Positions 7,786-13,634 of a stretch of DNA of 17,408 bases are shown in pieces (position 1 is the first letter of the stretch; each line of letters starts with the position of its first letter). The position numbers were made by a program, and so were the translations under genes. The notes below the pieces were generated by a model. That model was not told where the DNA came from. It saw nothing but the letters and a program-made list of their open reading frames with translations, and ran no database searches. The DNA is taken from positions 1 through 17,408 of the forward strand of contig DASZZV010000407.1 of the NCBI GenBank assembly GCA_035544835.1. Direction: 5' to 3'. Origin of the DNA: DASZZV01 sp035544835. Its GTDB lineage: Bacteria; Acidobacteriota; Thermoanaerobaculia; Gp7-AA8.

Positions 7786-9096
7786 CTAGGCCTTGCTCTC
7801 TTCTCGCGTGAAAACCTCTCGACCCTTGATGAAACTCCGGCGCACAACGCGCTCGTCGCCCATGAAGACGAGGCCGGCCAGAAGATCCTCGATGGAGGAG
7901 GCGTGCCGGGTCCTCAGGGTGAGCAGCGAAGTCGCCTGGAGATCGAGAATCAGGAAGTCCGCATCTTTCCCCGCGATGAGGCTTCCGGTCTCCGTGTCCA
8001 ACGACAATACCTCAGCGCCGCCGAGCGTGGCCAGATACCAGAGCTGGAAAGGACTCAGTGACACACCTCGTACCTGCTGAACCTTGTAAGCATCGCTCAT
8101 GGCGCTGAACATCGACGGCGTCGTTCCCGCTCCAATGTCGCTACCGAGTCCGACTCGCACTCCGCAGTCCAGAACGCGCTGCAATGGGAAAAGACCGCTG
8201 CCGAGAAACAGATTCGAATTCGGACAGTGGGCGATGCGCGTTTCCCGAAGGCGCAGCAGTCGCAACTCGTGATCGGTCAGATGAACTCCGTGAGCCAGGA
8301 TCGTTCGGGAGCTCAGAAGACCATAGCGATCGTAGACACCCGCATAGCTCGACAGCTCAGGGAAAAGCTCAGCGACCCACTGAACCTCGTCGGCGTTCTC
8401 GGAAACGTGGGTGTGAACGTAGGCGTCAGGAAACTCGGCCTTGAGACGTCCGGCAGCCTCGAGAAGGCGGGGGCTCGAGGTCGGTGCGAATCGTGGCGTG
8501 ATCGCATAGCGAAGAAGACCTCGGCCATGCCAGGTCACCAGCAGTTCACGGCTTTCCTCATACGACCGGACCGGATCCTCGGTGAGCTCTCGCGTGGCGT
8601 TCCGATCCATCATCGTTTTTCCGATGATGCCGCGAAAGCCTGCTAGTTCTGCCTCTTCAAAGAAGATCTCGGTGGCTTCACGGTGGATCGTAGACATGAG
8701 CAACGCCAAGACGGTGCCATTCCGTAGCAGTTGATCGAAGAGTGCGCGGGCCACGGTTCGGGCGTGCGAAGCCTGAGAGAATCTGGCCTCAGTGGGAAAG
8801 GTGTAACGATTCAACCATTCCAGGAGGTGACCGCCATAGGAGCCGATCATCTCCAGTTGCGGAGCATGGAGATGGGTGTCGACGAAGCCTGGGGTGATGA
8901 GAGCAGAAGATCCCAGATGCTCGGCGACCTCCTGGATCGAAGCGGGCGCGGCCGACCAGTCGCCGACATCGTGAATACGCCCGTCGTCGGCGACGACCAT
9001 GTAACCGTCAGGCAGATAGGTGAAGCTCTTCTCGACCGGCTCGGTGGCAAACGGGTCGGTCAACGGAGAGAAGATCCGTGATCTGAAAACGCGCAT
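7786..9096 (-). CDS. guaD: Guanine deaminase
   Basis: Cytosolic zinc amidohydrolase converting guanine to xanthine and ammonia in purine salvage or catabolism. The 436-residue length fits the family. Motifs are in order: PGFVDTHLHAPQ (69-80; metal ligands His75 and His77), GKTMMDRNA (159-167), ITPRFAPTSS (199-208), THVSEN (229-234; ligand His230), AHGVHLTDHE (268-277; ligand His269), AHCPNSNLFLGSG (289-301) and GLGSDIGAGT (316-325; catalytic metal ligand Asp320). The MDRNA and CPNSN segments separate guanine deaminase from related chlorohydrolases and cytosine deaminases. There is no clear Shine-Dalgarno site, but a TAGAAT box ends 6 bases before the ATG, which suggests a leaderless or nearly leaderless transcript. 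The exonuclease gene is 66 bases upstream; no other purine gene is nearby. Confidence 0.92.
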   Translation of the reverse strand: MRVFRSRIFSPLTDPFATEPVEKSFTYLPDGYMVVADDGRIHDVGDWSAAPASIQEVAEHLGSSALITPGFVDTHLHAPQLEMIGSYGGHLLEWLNRYTFPTEARFSQASHARTVARALFDQLLRNGTVLALLMSTIHREATEIFFEEAELAGFRGIIGKTMMDRNATRELTEDPVRSYEESRELLVTWHGRGLLRYAITPRFAPTSSPRLLEAAGRLKAEFPDAYVHTHVSENADEVQWVAELFPELSSYAGVYDRYGLLSSRTILAHGVHLTDHELRLLRLRETRIAHCPNSNLFLGSGLFPLQRVLDCGVRVGLGSDIGAGTTPSMFSAMSDAYKVQQVRGVSLSPFQLWYLATLGGAEVLSLDTETGSLIAGKDADFLILDLQATSLLTLRTRHASSIEDLLAGLVFMGDERVVRRSFIKGREVFTREESKA

Positions 9097-9102
9097 CTGC
9101 TT

Positions 9103-9108
9103 ATTCTA
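9103..9108 (-). promoter_or_regulatory. Possible -10 box directly upstream of guanine deaminase
   Basis: The minus strand reads TAGAAT, one base from TATAAT, with only 6 bases between it and ATG 9096. Transcription would then start at or next to the start codon. No good -35 hexamer is seen at the right distance, so the call is weak. Confidence 0.3.
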
Positions 9109-9162
9109 TGATCGATGCGCGCGGCAACAGCAGGCCGATGGCACCTTCCAGCCCCGTAGCCC

Positions 9163-10125
9163 TCAGATCTCGTCGAGGGGCGGCAGTTCGTCGTTCTCGA
9201 GAGCCAGTAGTTCTTCCTCTTTCGCAGCGGGTGAAAGAAGCTTCCCGAGGATCGTCGCGGAAGTTCTCGTCGAGACGATTTCCTCTTTCGTCGTGATCTC
9301 AAACTGATCGATGGAACCGCTCAGCGCATCCGCTCCCTCATTCAGCGCCTGGATGAAGTCGACAGCTCCGCCGGCCGGCGACCGAGGCATCTCACGAGGT
9401 TCGCCAGCGACGCGCGAGTTACGTTCCGACTGCTGAAAAGATTTTTCCCAGATCAGCAATGTAGAGGCGAGCTTCAGATACAGCTCGCAGGTGGCGCGAA
9501 CATCGTCCAGACAATAGACGGCGATCTCCTCGTGACGACCGGCGCGATAAAACGTCTCGACGGCTCGTCCGTCCATGCTGTCGGTCTTCGAGCTGATGAT
9601 TCCGAAGGCCTTACAGGCAAAATCAAGATTGAACTTACTCTGACGTCCCAGCGTTCCCCAGAAATTGAGCACCTCGCGGAGATCGCAATTGGGATGGAAA
9701 CTGTATCGATAGCCGACCAGGTCCCGTTTTGGAACGATCCCGTTCACAGCGGATCGAATCATCAGAAACGGTCCGTCGAACTGGCGTCCATTGAAGGTGA
9801 TGAAGCGATCATCTCTACCGAGGAAATCCCAGAACTTCTCGAGGATCTGCTTCTCGCTGCCGGAGATGAAGGTTCGGTTTCCTTCCTTCCGGGTGATGAG
9901 CTCGGTCTGTCCGGGAACTTCGTACAGAGCACAGGAGCGGCCGTCGTCAGCATTGATGACACCGATGGCGACGATGTGCCCTCGGAACGGCGACAGACCA
10001 CCCCGCCTTTTCTCTTCCTCGGCCTCGGCCTCGCTGAGTCCCTTGATTAGGTACTCACGAACGTACTGATCGTGCTCTTCCCATGGAGTGCCGACGGTCT
10101 CGATGTCGATGACGAGGCGTTTCAT
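9163..10125 (-). CDS. PolB-like predicted 3'-5' exonuclease
   Basis: A DnaQ-fold exonuclease of the group described as related to the proofreading domain of family B DNA polymerases. The 320-residue protein shows the three expected motifs: Exo I DIET (Asp7, Glu9), Exo II FNGRQFDGPFL (111-121; Asn112, Asp117) and Exo III YCLDDVRAT (204-212; Tyr204, Asp208). These acidic residues would bind two metal ions. The nuclease fold ends near residue 220. The last 100 residues have low conservation potential, with a polar linker and an acidic, leucine-rich end (KEEELLALENDELPPLDEI). There is no polymerase domain, so a stand-alone repair or nucleic-acid processing role is likely; the substrate is unknown. 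No strong Shine-Dalgarno site precedes the ATG. A minus-strand TATACA at 10157-10162 could be its -10 box. Confidence 0.88.
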   Translation of the reverse strand: MKRLVIDIETVGTPWEEHDQYVREYLIKGLSEAEAEEEKRRGGLSPFRGHIVAIGVINADDGRSCALYEVPGQTELITRKEGNRTFISGSEKQILEKFWDFLGRDDRFITFNGRQFDGPFLMIRSAVNGIVPKRDLVGYRYSFHPNCDLREVLNFWGTLGRQSKFNLDFACKAFGIISSKTDSMDGRAVETFYRAGRHEEIAVYCLDDVRATCELYLKLASTLLIWEKSFQQSERNSRVAGEPREMPRSPAGGAVDFIQALNEGADALSGSIDQFEITTKEEIVSTRTSATILGKLLSPAAKEEELLALENDELPPLDEI

Positions 10126-10168
10126 GACGACAAGGGTGAGTTATTTGCCACCGTTTGTATATGGGGGA

Positions 10169-10282
10169 GTTCGAAGTTCGAAGTTCGGATTTCGGATTTA
10201 AAAGAACCAACCGTAAGTTCGAGTGCCGAAGTTGGTCTCTGCCTTTTCTAAATTCGAAATTCGAATTCCGAAATTCGAAATC
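10169..10282. repeat. AT-rich repeat region with TTCGAA units in inverted orientation
   Basis: The left part (10169-10203) carries AGTTCGA and TTCGGAT units in direct repeat. The right part (10249-10282) carries AAATTCGAA and TTCCGAAATTCG units. Read as reverse complement the right part resembles the left, so the two form an imperfect inverted repeat; AACCAAC (10205-10211) and GTTGGT (10231-10236) give a further short stem. The sequence is clearly less GC-rich than the flanking genes. It fills the 162-base gap between the exonuclease and mdh genes and begins 6 bases beyond the mdh stop codon. Confidence 0.7.
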
Positions 10283-10287
10283 CACAC

Positions 10288-11211
10288 CTACGTCTTCAGC
10301 AATCCGAACAGCTCTCTCACCGCATCCGCCGACTTGTCGAGCGCGGCCTTCTCCTCGGCCGTCAATTTGATCTCGATGATCTCCTCGACTCCGCCCCGGC
10401 CCAGCTTGACCGGCACTCCGACGTAAAGTTTGTCATAACCGTATTCGCCCTGGAGATACGCTGCGCAAGGGAGAATCTTCTTCTTGTCCTTCAAAATCGC
10501 CTCGACCATTTCAGCAGTGGCTGAGGAGGGGGCATACCAGGCGGATGTCTTGAGCAGATTCACGATCTCGGCACCGCCATTGCGAGTACGGTCGACAATG
10601 GCGTCGATGCGATCCTTTGCCATCAGCTCGGTAATCGGAATTCCAGCGACCGTAGAATAGCGGGGCAGCGGGACCATGGTGTCGCCGTGGCCGCCCAGCA
10701 CGAAGGCATGTGTGTTCTCCACCGAAACGTTCAGCTCCATGGCAATGAAGGCTCGCATGCGGGCCGAGTCGAGGACGCCGGCCATTCCGAACACGCGCTC
10801 GCGCGGGAAGCCTGAGGCTCGACGCGCCACCTCACACATGGCATCCAACGGATTCGAGACAACGATGATGATCGTGTCAGGCGACCGCTTCACGATCTCT
10901 TTCGTGACACCGGACACGATCTCTTCATTCTTCCAGAGCAGATCGTCGCGACTCATGCCGGGCTTGCGGGGAAGGCCGGCCGTGATGACGACGATGTCGG
11001 ATCCCTCGGACTCGTCGTACCCGTTCGAGCCGATGATCTTCGCGTCGAACCGCTCGACGGGCGCCGCCTCCATGTTGTCGAGCGCCTTTCCCTGCGGCAC
11101 ACCTTCGACGATGTCGATGGAAATGACGTCAGCGAGCTCTTTCTCGGCGATTCGCTGGGCGAGGGTTGCACCTACATTACCGGCTCCGACTACAGTTACT
11201 TTTGTTCTCAT
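10288..11211 (-). CDS. mdh: Malate dehydrogenase (LDH-like type)
   Basis: Cytosolic NAD-dependent oxidoreductase of the TCA cycle interconverting malate and oxaloacetate. The 307-residue protein belongs to the lactate dehydrogenase-like malate dehydrogenases: nucleotide-binding GAGNVG (9-14), acidic Asp33 at the end of the second strand favouring NAD over NADP, and the mobile loop GLPRKPGMSRDDLL (79-92). Arg82 and Arg88 in that loop bind the substrate carboxylate, and Arg82 marks malate rather than lactate specificity. Asp148 and Arg151 follow, then the catalytic histidine in GGHGDTM (His175). A GAGGT ribosome site (11221-11225) sits 9 bases before the ATG. A hairpin lies directly upstream of that site. 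The gene heads the minus-strand run but has no obvious metabolic partners there. Confidence 0.96.
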   Translation of the reverse strand: MRTKVTVVGAGNVGATLAQRIAEKELADVISIDIVEGVPQGKALDNMEAAPVERFDAKIIGSNGYDESEGSDIVVITAGLPRKPGMSRDDLLWKNEEIVSGVTKEIVKRSPDTIIIVVSNPLDAMCEVARRASGFPRERVFGMAGVLDSARMRAFIAMELNVSVENTHAFVLGGHGDTMVPLPRYSTVAGIPITELMAKDRIDAIVDRTRNGGAEIVNLLKTSAWYAPSSATAEMVEAILKDKKKILPCAAYLQGEYGYDKLYVGVPVKLGRGGVEEIIEIKLTAEEKAALDKSADAVRELFGLLKT

Positions 11212-11228
11212 GGCGGAAGTACCTCAGA

Positions 11229-11258
11229 GGGGTGAATTCGAGCGGCGAATTCTACCCC
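11229..11258 (-). promoter_or_regulatory. Hairpin and possible -10 box upstream of mdh
   Basis: GGGGT-GAATTCG (11229-11240) and CGAATTC-T-ACCCC (11246-11258) form a 12-bp stem with one bulged base and a 5-base loop, ending 3 bases above the mdh ribosome site. The minus strand also reads TAGAAT at 11249-11254 within the 5' side. If that is the -10 box, the transcript would start inside the palindrome, making it an operator-like site rather than an RNA hairpin. Both readings are inference. Confidence 0.35.
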
Positions 11259-11368
11259 ACGCCTCAGAACTTGGATAGAACGCATGCTGAACGTGTTTGC
11301 AGGCGCCGCCACGGCGATTTTCAGTACGGTCTGAGTTGGGGTTGCTCAGTTATCGGAGTTTCGGCGCC

Positions 11369-11556
11369 AGCCGCGTAGCGGCGACATCTCGTTAGCCCAC
11401 GGCGTGAGCCGTGGGAAAGCGGGACCGCGCGGGATTCGAGCCCCGTAGGGACGGCATGGGTTCGAATGCACCCCTACGGGGCTGGATGAGAATTGGGTGC
11501 GTCAGAAAACCCACGGCTGACGCCGTGGGCTACCGAGATTTCGCCGCTACGCGGCT
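11369..11556. repeat. Nested composite inverted repeat (188 bp)
   Basis: Arms 11369-11415 and 11510-11556 match as reverse complements at 44 of 47 positions. Each arm has two hairpins: GCCGC-GTA-GCGGC, and CCCACGGC with GCCGTGGG around a 4-base loop. The three differences fall in the loop and in the spacer between hairpins, never in stems. An inner perfect pair, AGCCCCGTAGGG (11439-11450) and its complement (11472-11483), gives the same nested layout as the element at 5560-5819. Looser similarity continues outside the arms, about 11340-11358 against 11557-11585, where 8-base AACTCAGT-type units repeat in tandem. The remainder of the gene-free stretch 11212-11620 (11259-11339) shows nothing recognisable. 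Confidence 0.9.
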
Positions 11557-11603
11557 TCCGACAACTCAGTAACTCAGCAACTCGGACGATGCTGCCCGTC
11601 CTT

Positions 11604-11612
11604 TGCTATTCT
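11604..11612 (+). promoter_or_regulatory. Possible extended -10 box of metX
   Basis: TGCTATTCT fits an extended -10 element (TG-N-TATTCT). It ends 8 bases before ATG 11621, so the transcript would begin within a few bases of the start codon. There is no convincing -35 hexamer, which extended -10 promoters do not strictly need. The gene also lacks a properly spaced Shine-Dalgarno site, in keeping with leaderless translation. Confidence 0.4.
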
Positions 11613-11620
11613 TCGCGGAA

Positions 11621-12772
11621 ATGGCTGAGCCACACCTCATCGGTGACACATTTCTGACGCCGCCACCGACGCTGCTCACGATTCCGGAGGGTTTTCGATT
11701 CCGCTCCGAGGAGGTGATCGCTCCCTTCTCGATCGCCTACGAGACTTTCGGCGAGCTCAATGAAGATCGCTCCAACGCCATTCTGGTCTGTCACGCTCTG
11801 TCGCCAAGCGCTCATGCCGCCGGTAAGTATTCCGAAACTGATCCCAAGCCTGGCTGGTGGGATGGGTTGATCGGTTACGGTAAAGCCTTCGACCTGCGAC
11901 ATGACTTCGTCGTCTGCGTGAACTTTCCCGGCTCGTGCTGGGGCACGACGGCTCCGAGCTCGATAAACCCGAGAACTGGCAGGCCCTGGGGTTCGGCCTA
12001 TCCGCAGGTGACCATCCACGACATGATCGAAGCCGAGAGAGCGGTGGTCGACGCGCTCGGAATCTCGCGACTCAAAGCGGTGGCCGGTGGGTCGCTCGGC
12101 GGAATGCAGGTTCTGATGTGGGGGGCTCTTCACCCCGAGCGTGCGGCGTCGTTGATCAGCATGGCCGCTGCTGCCGCCGTTCCCGTTGAAGGAATGGCGT
12201 GGCACGTCATCGGCCGCAAGATCATCGAAAGCGATCCGGCTTTCCGGGGAGGCGACTATTACGAGAACGGCTCGACGCTTCGCGGTCTTGAAGTTGCCCG
12301 CATGGTCGGCCACATGACCTACCTCTCGCAGGAGGCCCTCGAGCAAAAGTTCGGGCGACGACGTCGCGGTTCCACCCGTCAGTTCGAGATCGATTCGTAC
12401 CTGGAGTACCAGGGAAAGAAGTTCGCGCAGTCCTACGATGCAAACTCGTACATCCGCGTCCAGAGGGCGATGGATGAGATGGATTTAGAGGAGGAGTTCG
12501 GCTCGCTACCGAAAGCATTTGCCCGCTTCGACGGTCGTGCCCTCCTGATCTCCTTCGACACCGACTGGCTCTTTCCACCAGCGGAAGTGCTGAAAGTCTA
12601 CTCGGCATTTTCGGCCCTCGGCGTCCGTTCCGAATACCACGAAATCGTGACGACCAATGGACACGATGCCTTTCTCATCGACTACGATCTCATCACTCCC
12701 CTGGTGAACGATTTCCTGGCCGGTCCGGAAAAGACAAAGGCTGAAACCTCTACCCACCTCAATCCGTTATAG
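11621..12772 (+). CDS. metX: Homoserine O-acetyltransferase (MetX)
   Basis: Cytosolic alpha/beta-hydrolase acyltransferase that activates homoserine for methionine synthesis. From ATG 11621 the protein has 383 residues. The nucleophile elbow GGSLGGMQ places the catalytic serine at 158, with Asp315 in TDWLFPP and His348 in NGHDAFL; the 33-residue Asp-His spacing fits the family. The segment GSCWGTTAPSSINPRTG (104-120) corresponds to the substrate-site GGCxGSTGPSS motif but deviates from it. MetX-type enzymes may use acetyl- or succinyl-CoA and sometimes serine instead of homoserine, so exact specificity is open. An in-frame TTG at 11603 would add six residues but overlaps the likely -10 box. 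The signal peptidase gene follows after 19 bases, probably co-transcribed; no other methionine gene is present. Confidence 0.92.
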   Translation: MAEPHLIGDTFLTPPPTLLTIPEGFRFRSEEVIAPFSIAYETFGELNEDRSNAILVCHALSPSAHAAGKYSETDPKPGWWDGLIGYGKAFDLRHDFVVCVNFPGSCWGTTAPSSINPRTGRPWGSAYPQVTIHDMIEAERAVVDALGISRLKAVAGGSLGGMQVLMWGALHPERAASLISMAAAAAVPVEGMAWHVIGRKIIESDPAFRGGDYYENGSTLRGLEVARMVGHMTYLSQEALEQKFGRRRRGSTRQFEIDSYLEYQGKKFAQSYDANSYIRVQRAMDEMDLEEEFGSLPKAFARFDGRALLISFDTDWLFPPAEVLKVYSAFSALGVRSEYHEIVTTNGHDAFLIDYDLITPLVNDFLAGPEKTKAETSTHLNPL

Positions 12773-12791
12773 AAGCAGGAGAAACCTGTCC

Positions 12792-13481
12792 GTGACTGAC
12801 TCTTTCATGAAGCGTTTCTGGATGGAGTGGATCCGTCCGCTCATCATCACCGCGGCGGTTCTTGGTTCCATGCGATCGGCCCTGGCCGATTGGAATGACG
12901 TCCCGACCGGGTCGATGAAACCGACCATCCTCGAAGGCGACCGCGTCTTCGTCAACAAGCTGGCGTATGACCTCAAGGTCCCGTTCACCACCTGGCACAT
13001 CGCCACCTGGGGTGAGCCGAAGCGAGGCGAGATCGTGGTGTTCTTCTCGCCGGCCGATGGAAAACGGCTGGTGAAACGCGTCATCGGTCTCCCGGGAGAC
13101 GTCGTGGAGTTGCGCAACGAGCGTCTGTTCGTCAATGAAAACGCCGCCGCTTATCAGCCGATCGATGAGGCGCTCGTACATGACGATCGCAGCGCCCTGG
13201 GCCAGAATTCAGTTGTGGTCGAGGAAGATCTGGGCACGCGCTCGCATCAGATGATGCTCGTGCCATCGGAATACGCGATGCGCTCGTTCGGCCCGGTTAG
13301 AGTGCCGGCCGGCCAGTATTTCATGATGGGTGACAACCGGGATCAAAGCTATGACAGCCGTTTCATTGGCCCCGTCTCGCGCGATCGAATCGTGGGACGC
13401 GCGACAACCGTCGTGCTGTCGCTTGATCACAACCACCACTACGTACCGCGCTGGGGCAGATTCTTCCACCAACTGCTCTGA
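12792..13481 (+). CDS. lepB: Signal peptidase I
   Basis: Membrane-bound Ser/Lys protease that removes signal peptides from exported proteins on the outer face of the inner membrane. The 229-residue product has one N-terminal membrane segment (about 12-29), then box B VPTGSMKPTI with catalytic Ser41, GDRVFVNKLAY (49-59), PKRGEIVVF (76-84), KRLVKRVIGLPGD with catalytic Lys95, and box E MGDNRDQSYDSRFIGPV (179-195). The GTG start at 12792 has an AGGAG site (12777-12781) 10 bases upstream; an ATG at 12807 is an alternative that would shorten the cytoplasmic end by five residues. The membrane anchor is followed by the variant RSALADWNDVPTGSM rather than the commoner RIPSGSM lead-in, so a genome might also carry a more typical copy. 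It is second in the metX unit and convergent with topA. Confidence 0.93.
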   Translation: MTDSFMKRFWMEWIRPLIITAAVLGSMRSALADWNDVPTGSMKPTILEGDRVFVNKLAYDLKVPFTTWHIATWGEPKRGEIVVFFSPADGKRLVKRVIGLPGDVVELRNERLFVNENAAAYQPIDEALVHDDRSALGQNSVVVEEDLGTRSHQMMLVPSEYAMRSFGPVRVPAGQYFMMGDNRDQSYDSRFIGPVSRDRIVGRATTVVLSLDHNHHYVPRWGRFFHQLL

Positions 13482-13491
13482 GCGCAACGAT

Positions 13492-13614
13492 CGGAGTGGC
13501 GACATCTTGTCGCCTGGCCCGGCGCCATCCCGTGGCGCCGTTCCGTTGCAGCGAATCACAAAGACGGCGGCGCGGGACGCCGCCGGGCCAGGCGGCAGAG
13601 ATGCCGCCACTCCG
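13492..13614. repeat. Inverted pair of double-hairpin repeats between lepB and topA
   Basis: Arms 13492-13540 and 13565-13614 are imperfect reverse complements of 49 and 50 bases. Each holds two 7- to 8-bp hairpins separated by TGGCC. All six substitutions between the arms fall in three base pairs that change on both sides (A-T to G-C twice, C-G to G-C once), and one base is inserted in a loop, so both copies fold perfectly. The element fills most of the 153-base gap between two convergent stop codons and could end transcription from both sides. Confidence 0.92.
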
Positions 13615-13634
13615 ACTGTCGAGAGGCGAATTCT

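Noticed and set aside
9532..10050. Plus-strand open frame of 172 codons
   Set aside because: Antisense to the exonuclease, whose catalytic motifs are complete; no independent support.
10055..10285. Minus-strand 76-codon frame across the AT-rich repeat
   Set aside because: Its FEFRNSNFEFR-type sequence is a translation of the TTCGAA repeat units and it overlaps the exonuclease start.
11430..11485. Possible tRNA fragment because of GGTTCGAA and ATTCGAG strings
   Set aside because: The flanking bases do not form a T-arm, acceptor or anticodon stem; the strings belong to the inner part of the inverted repeat.
5872..13481. A new multi-gene defence or biosynthetic system
   Set aside because: The genes here are separate housekeeping functions with different strands and spacers; no nuclease-effector, sensor or modification partner combination is evident.
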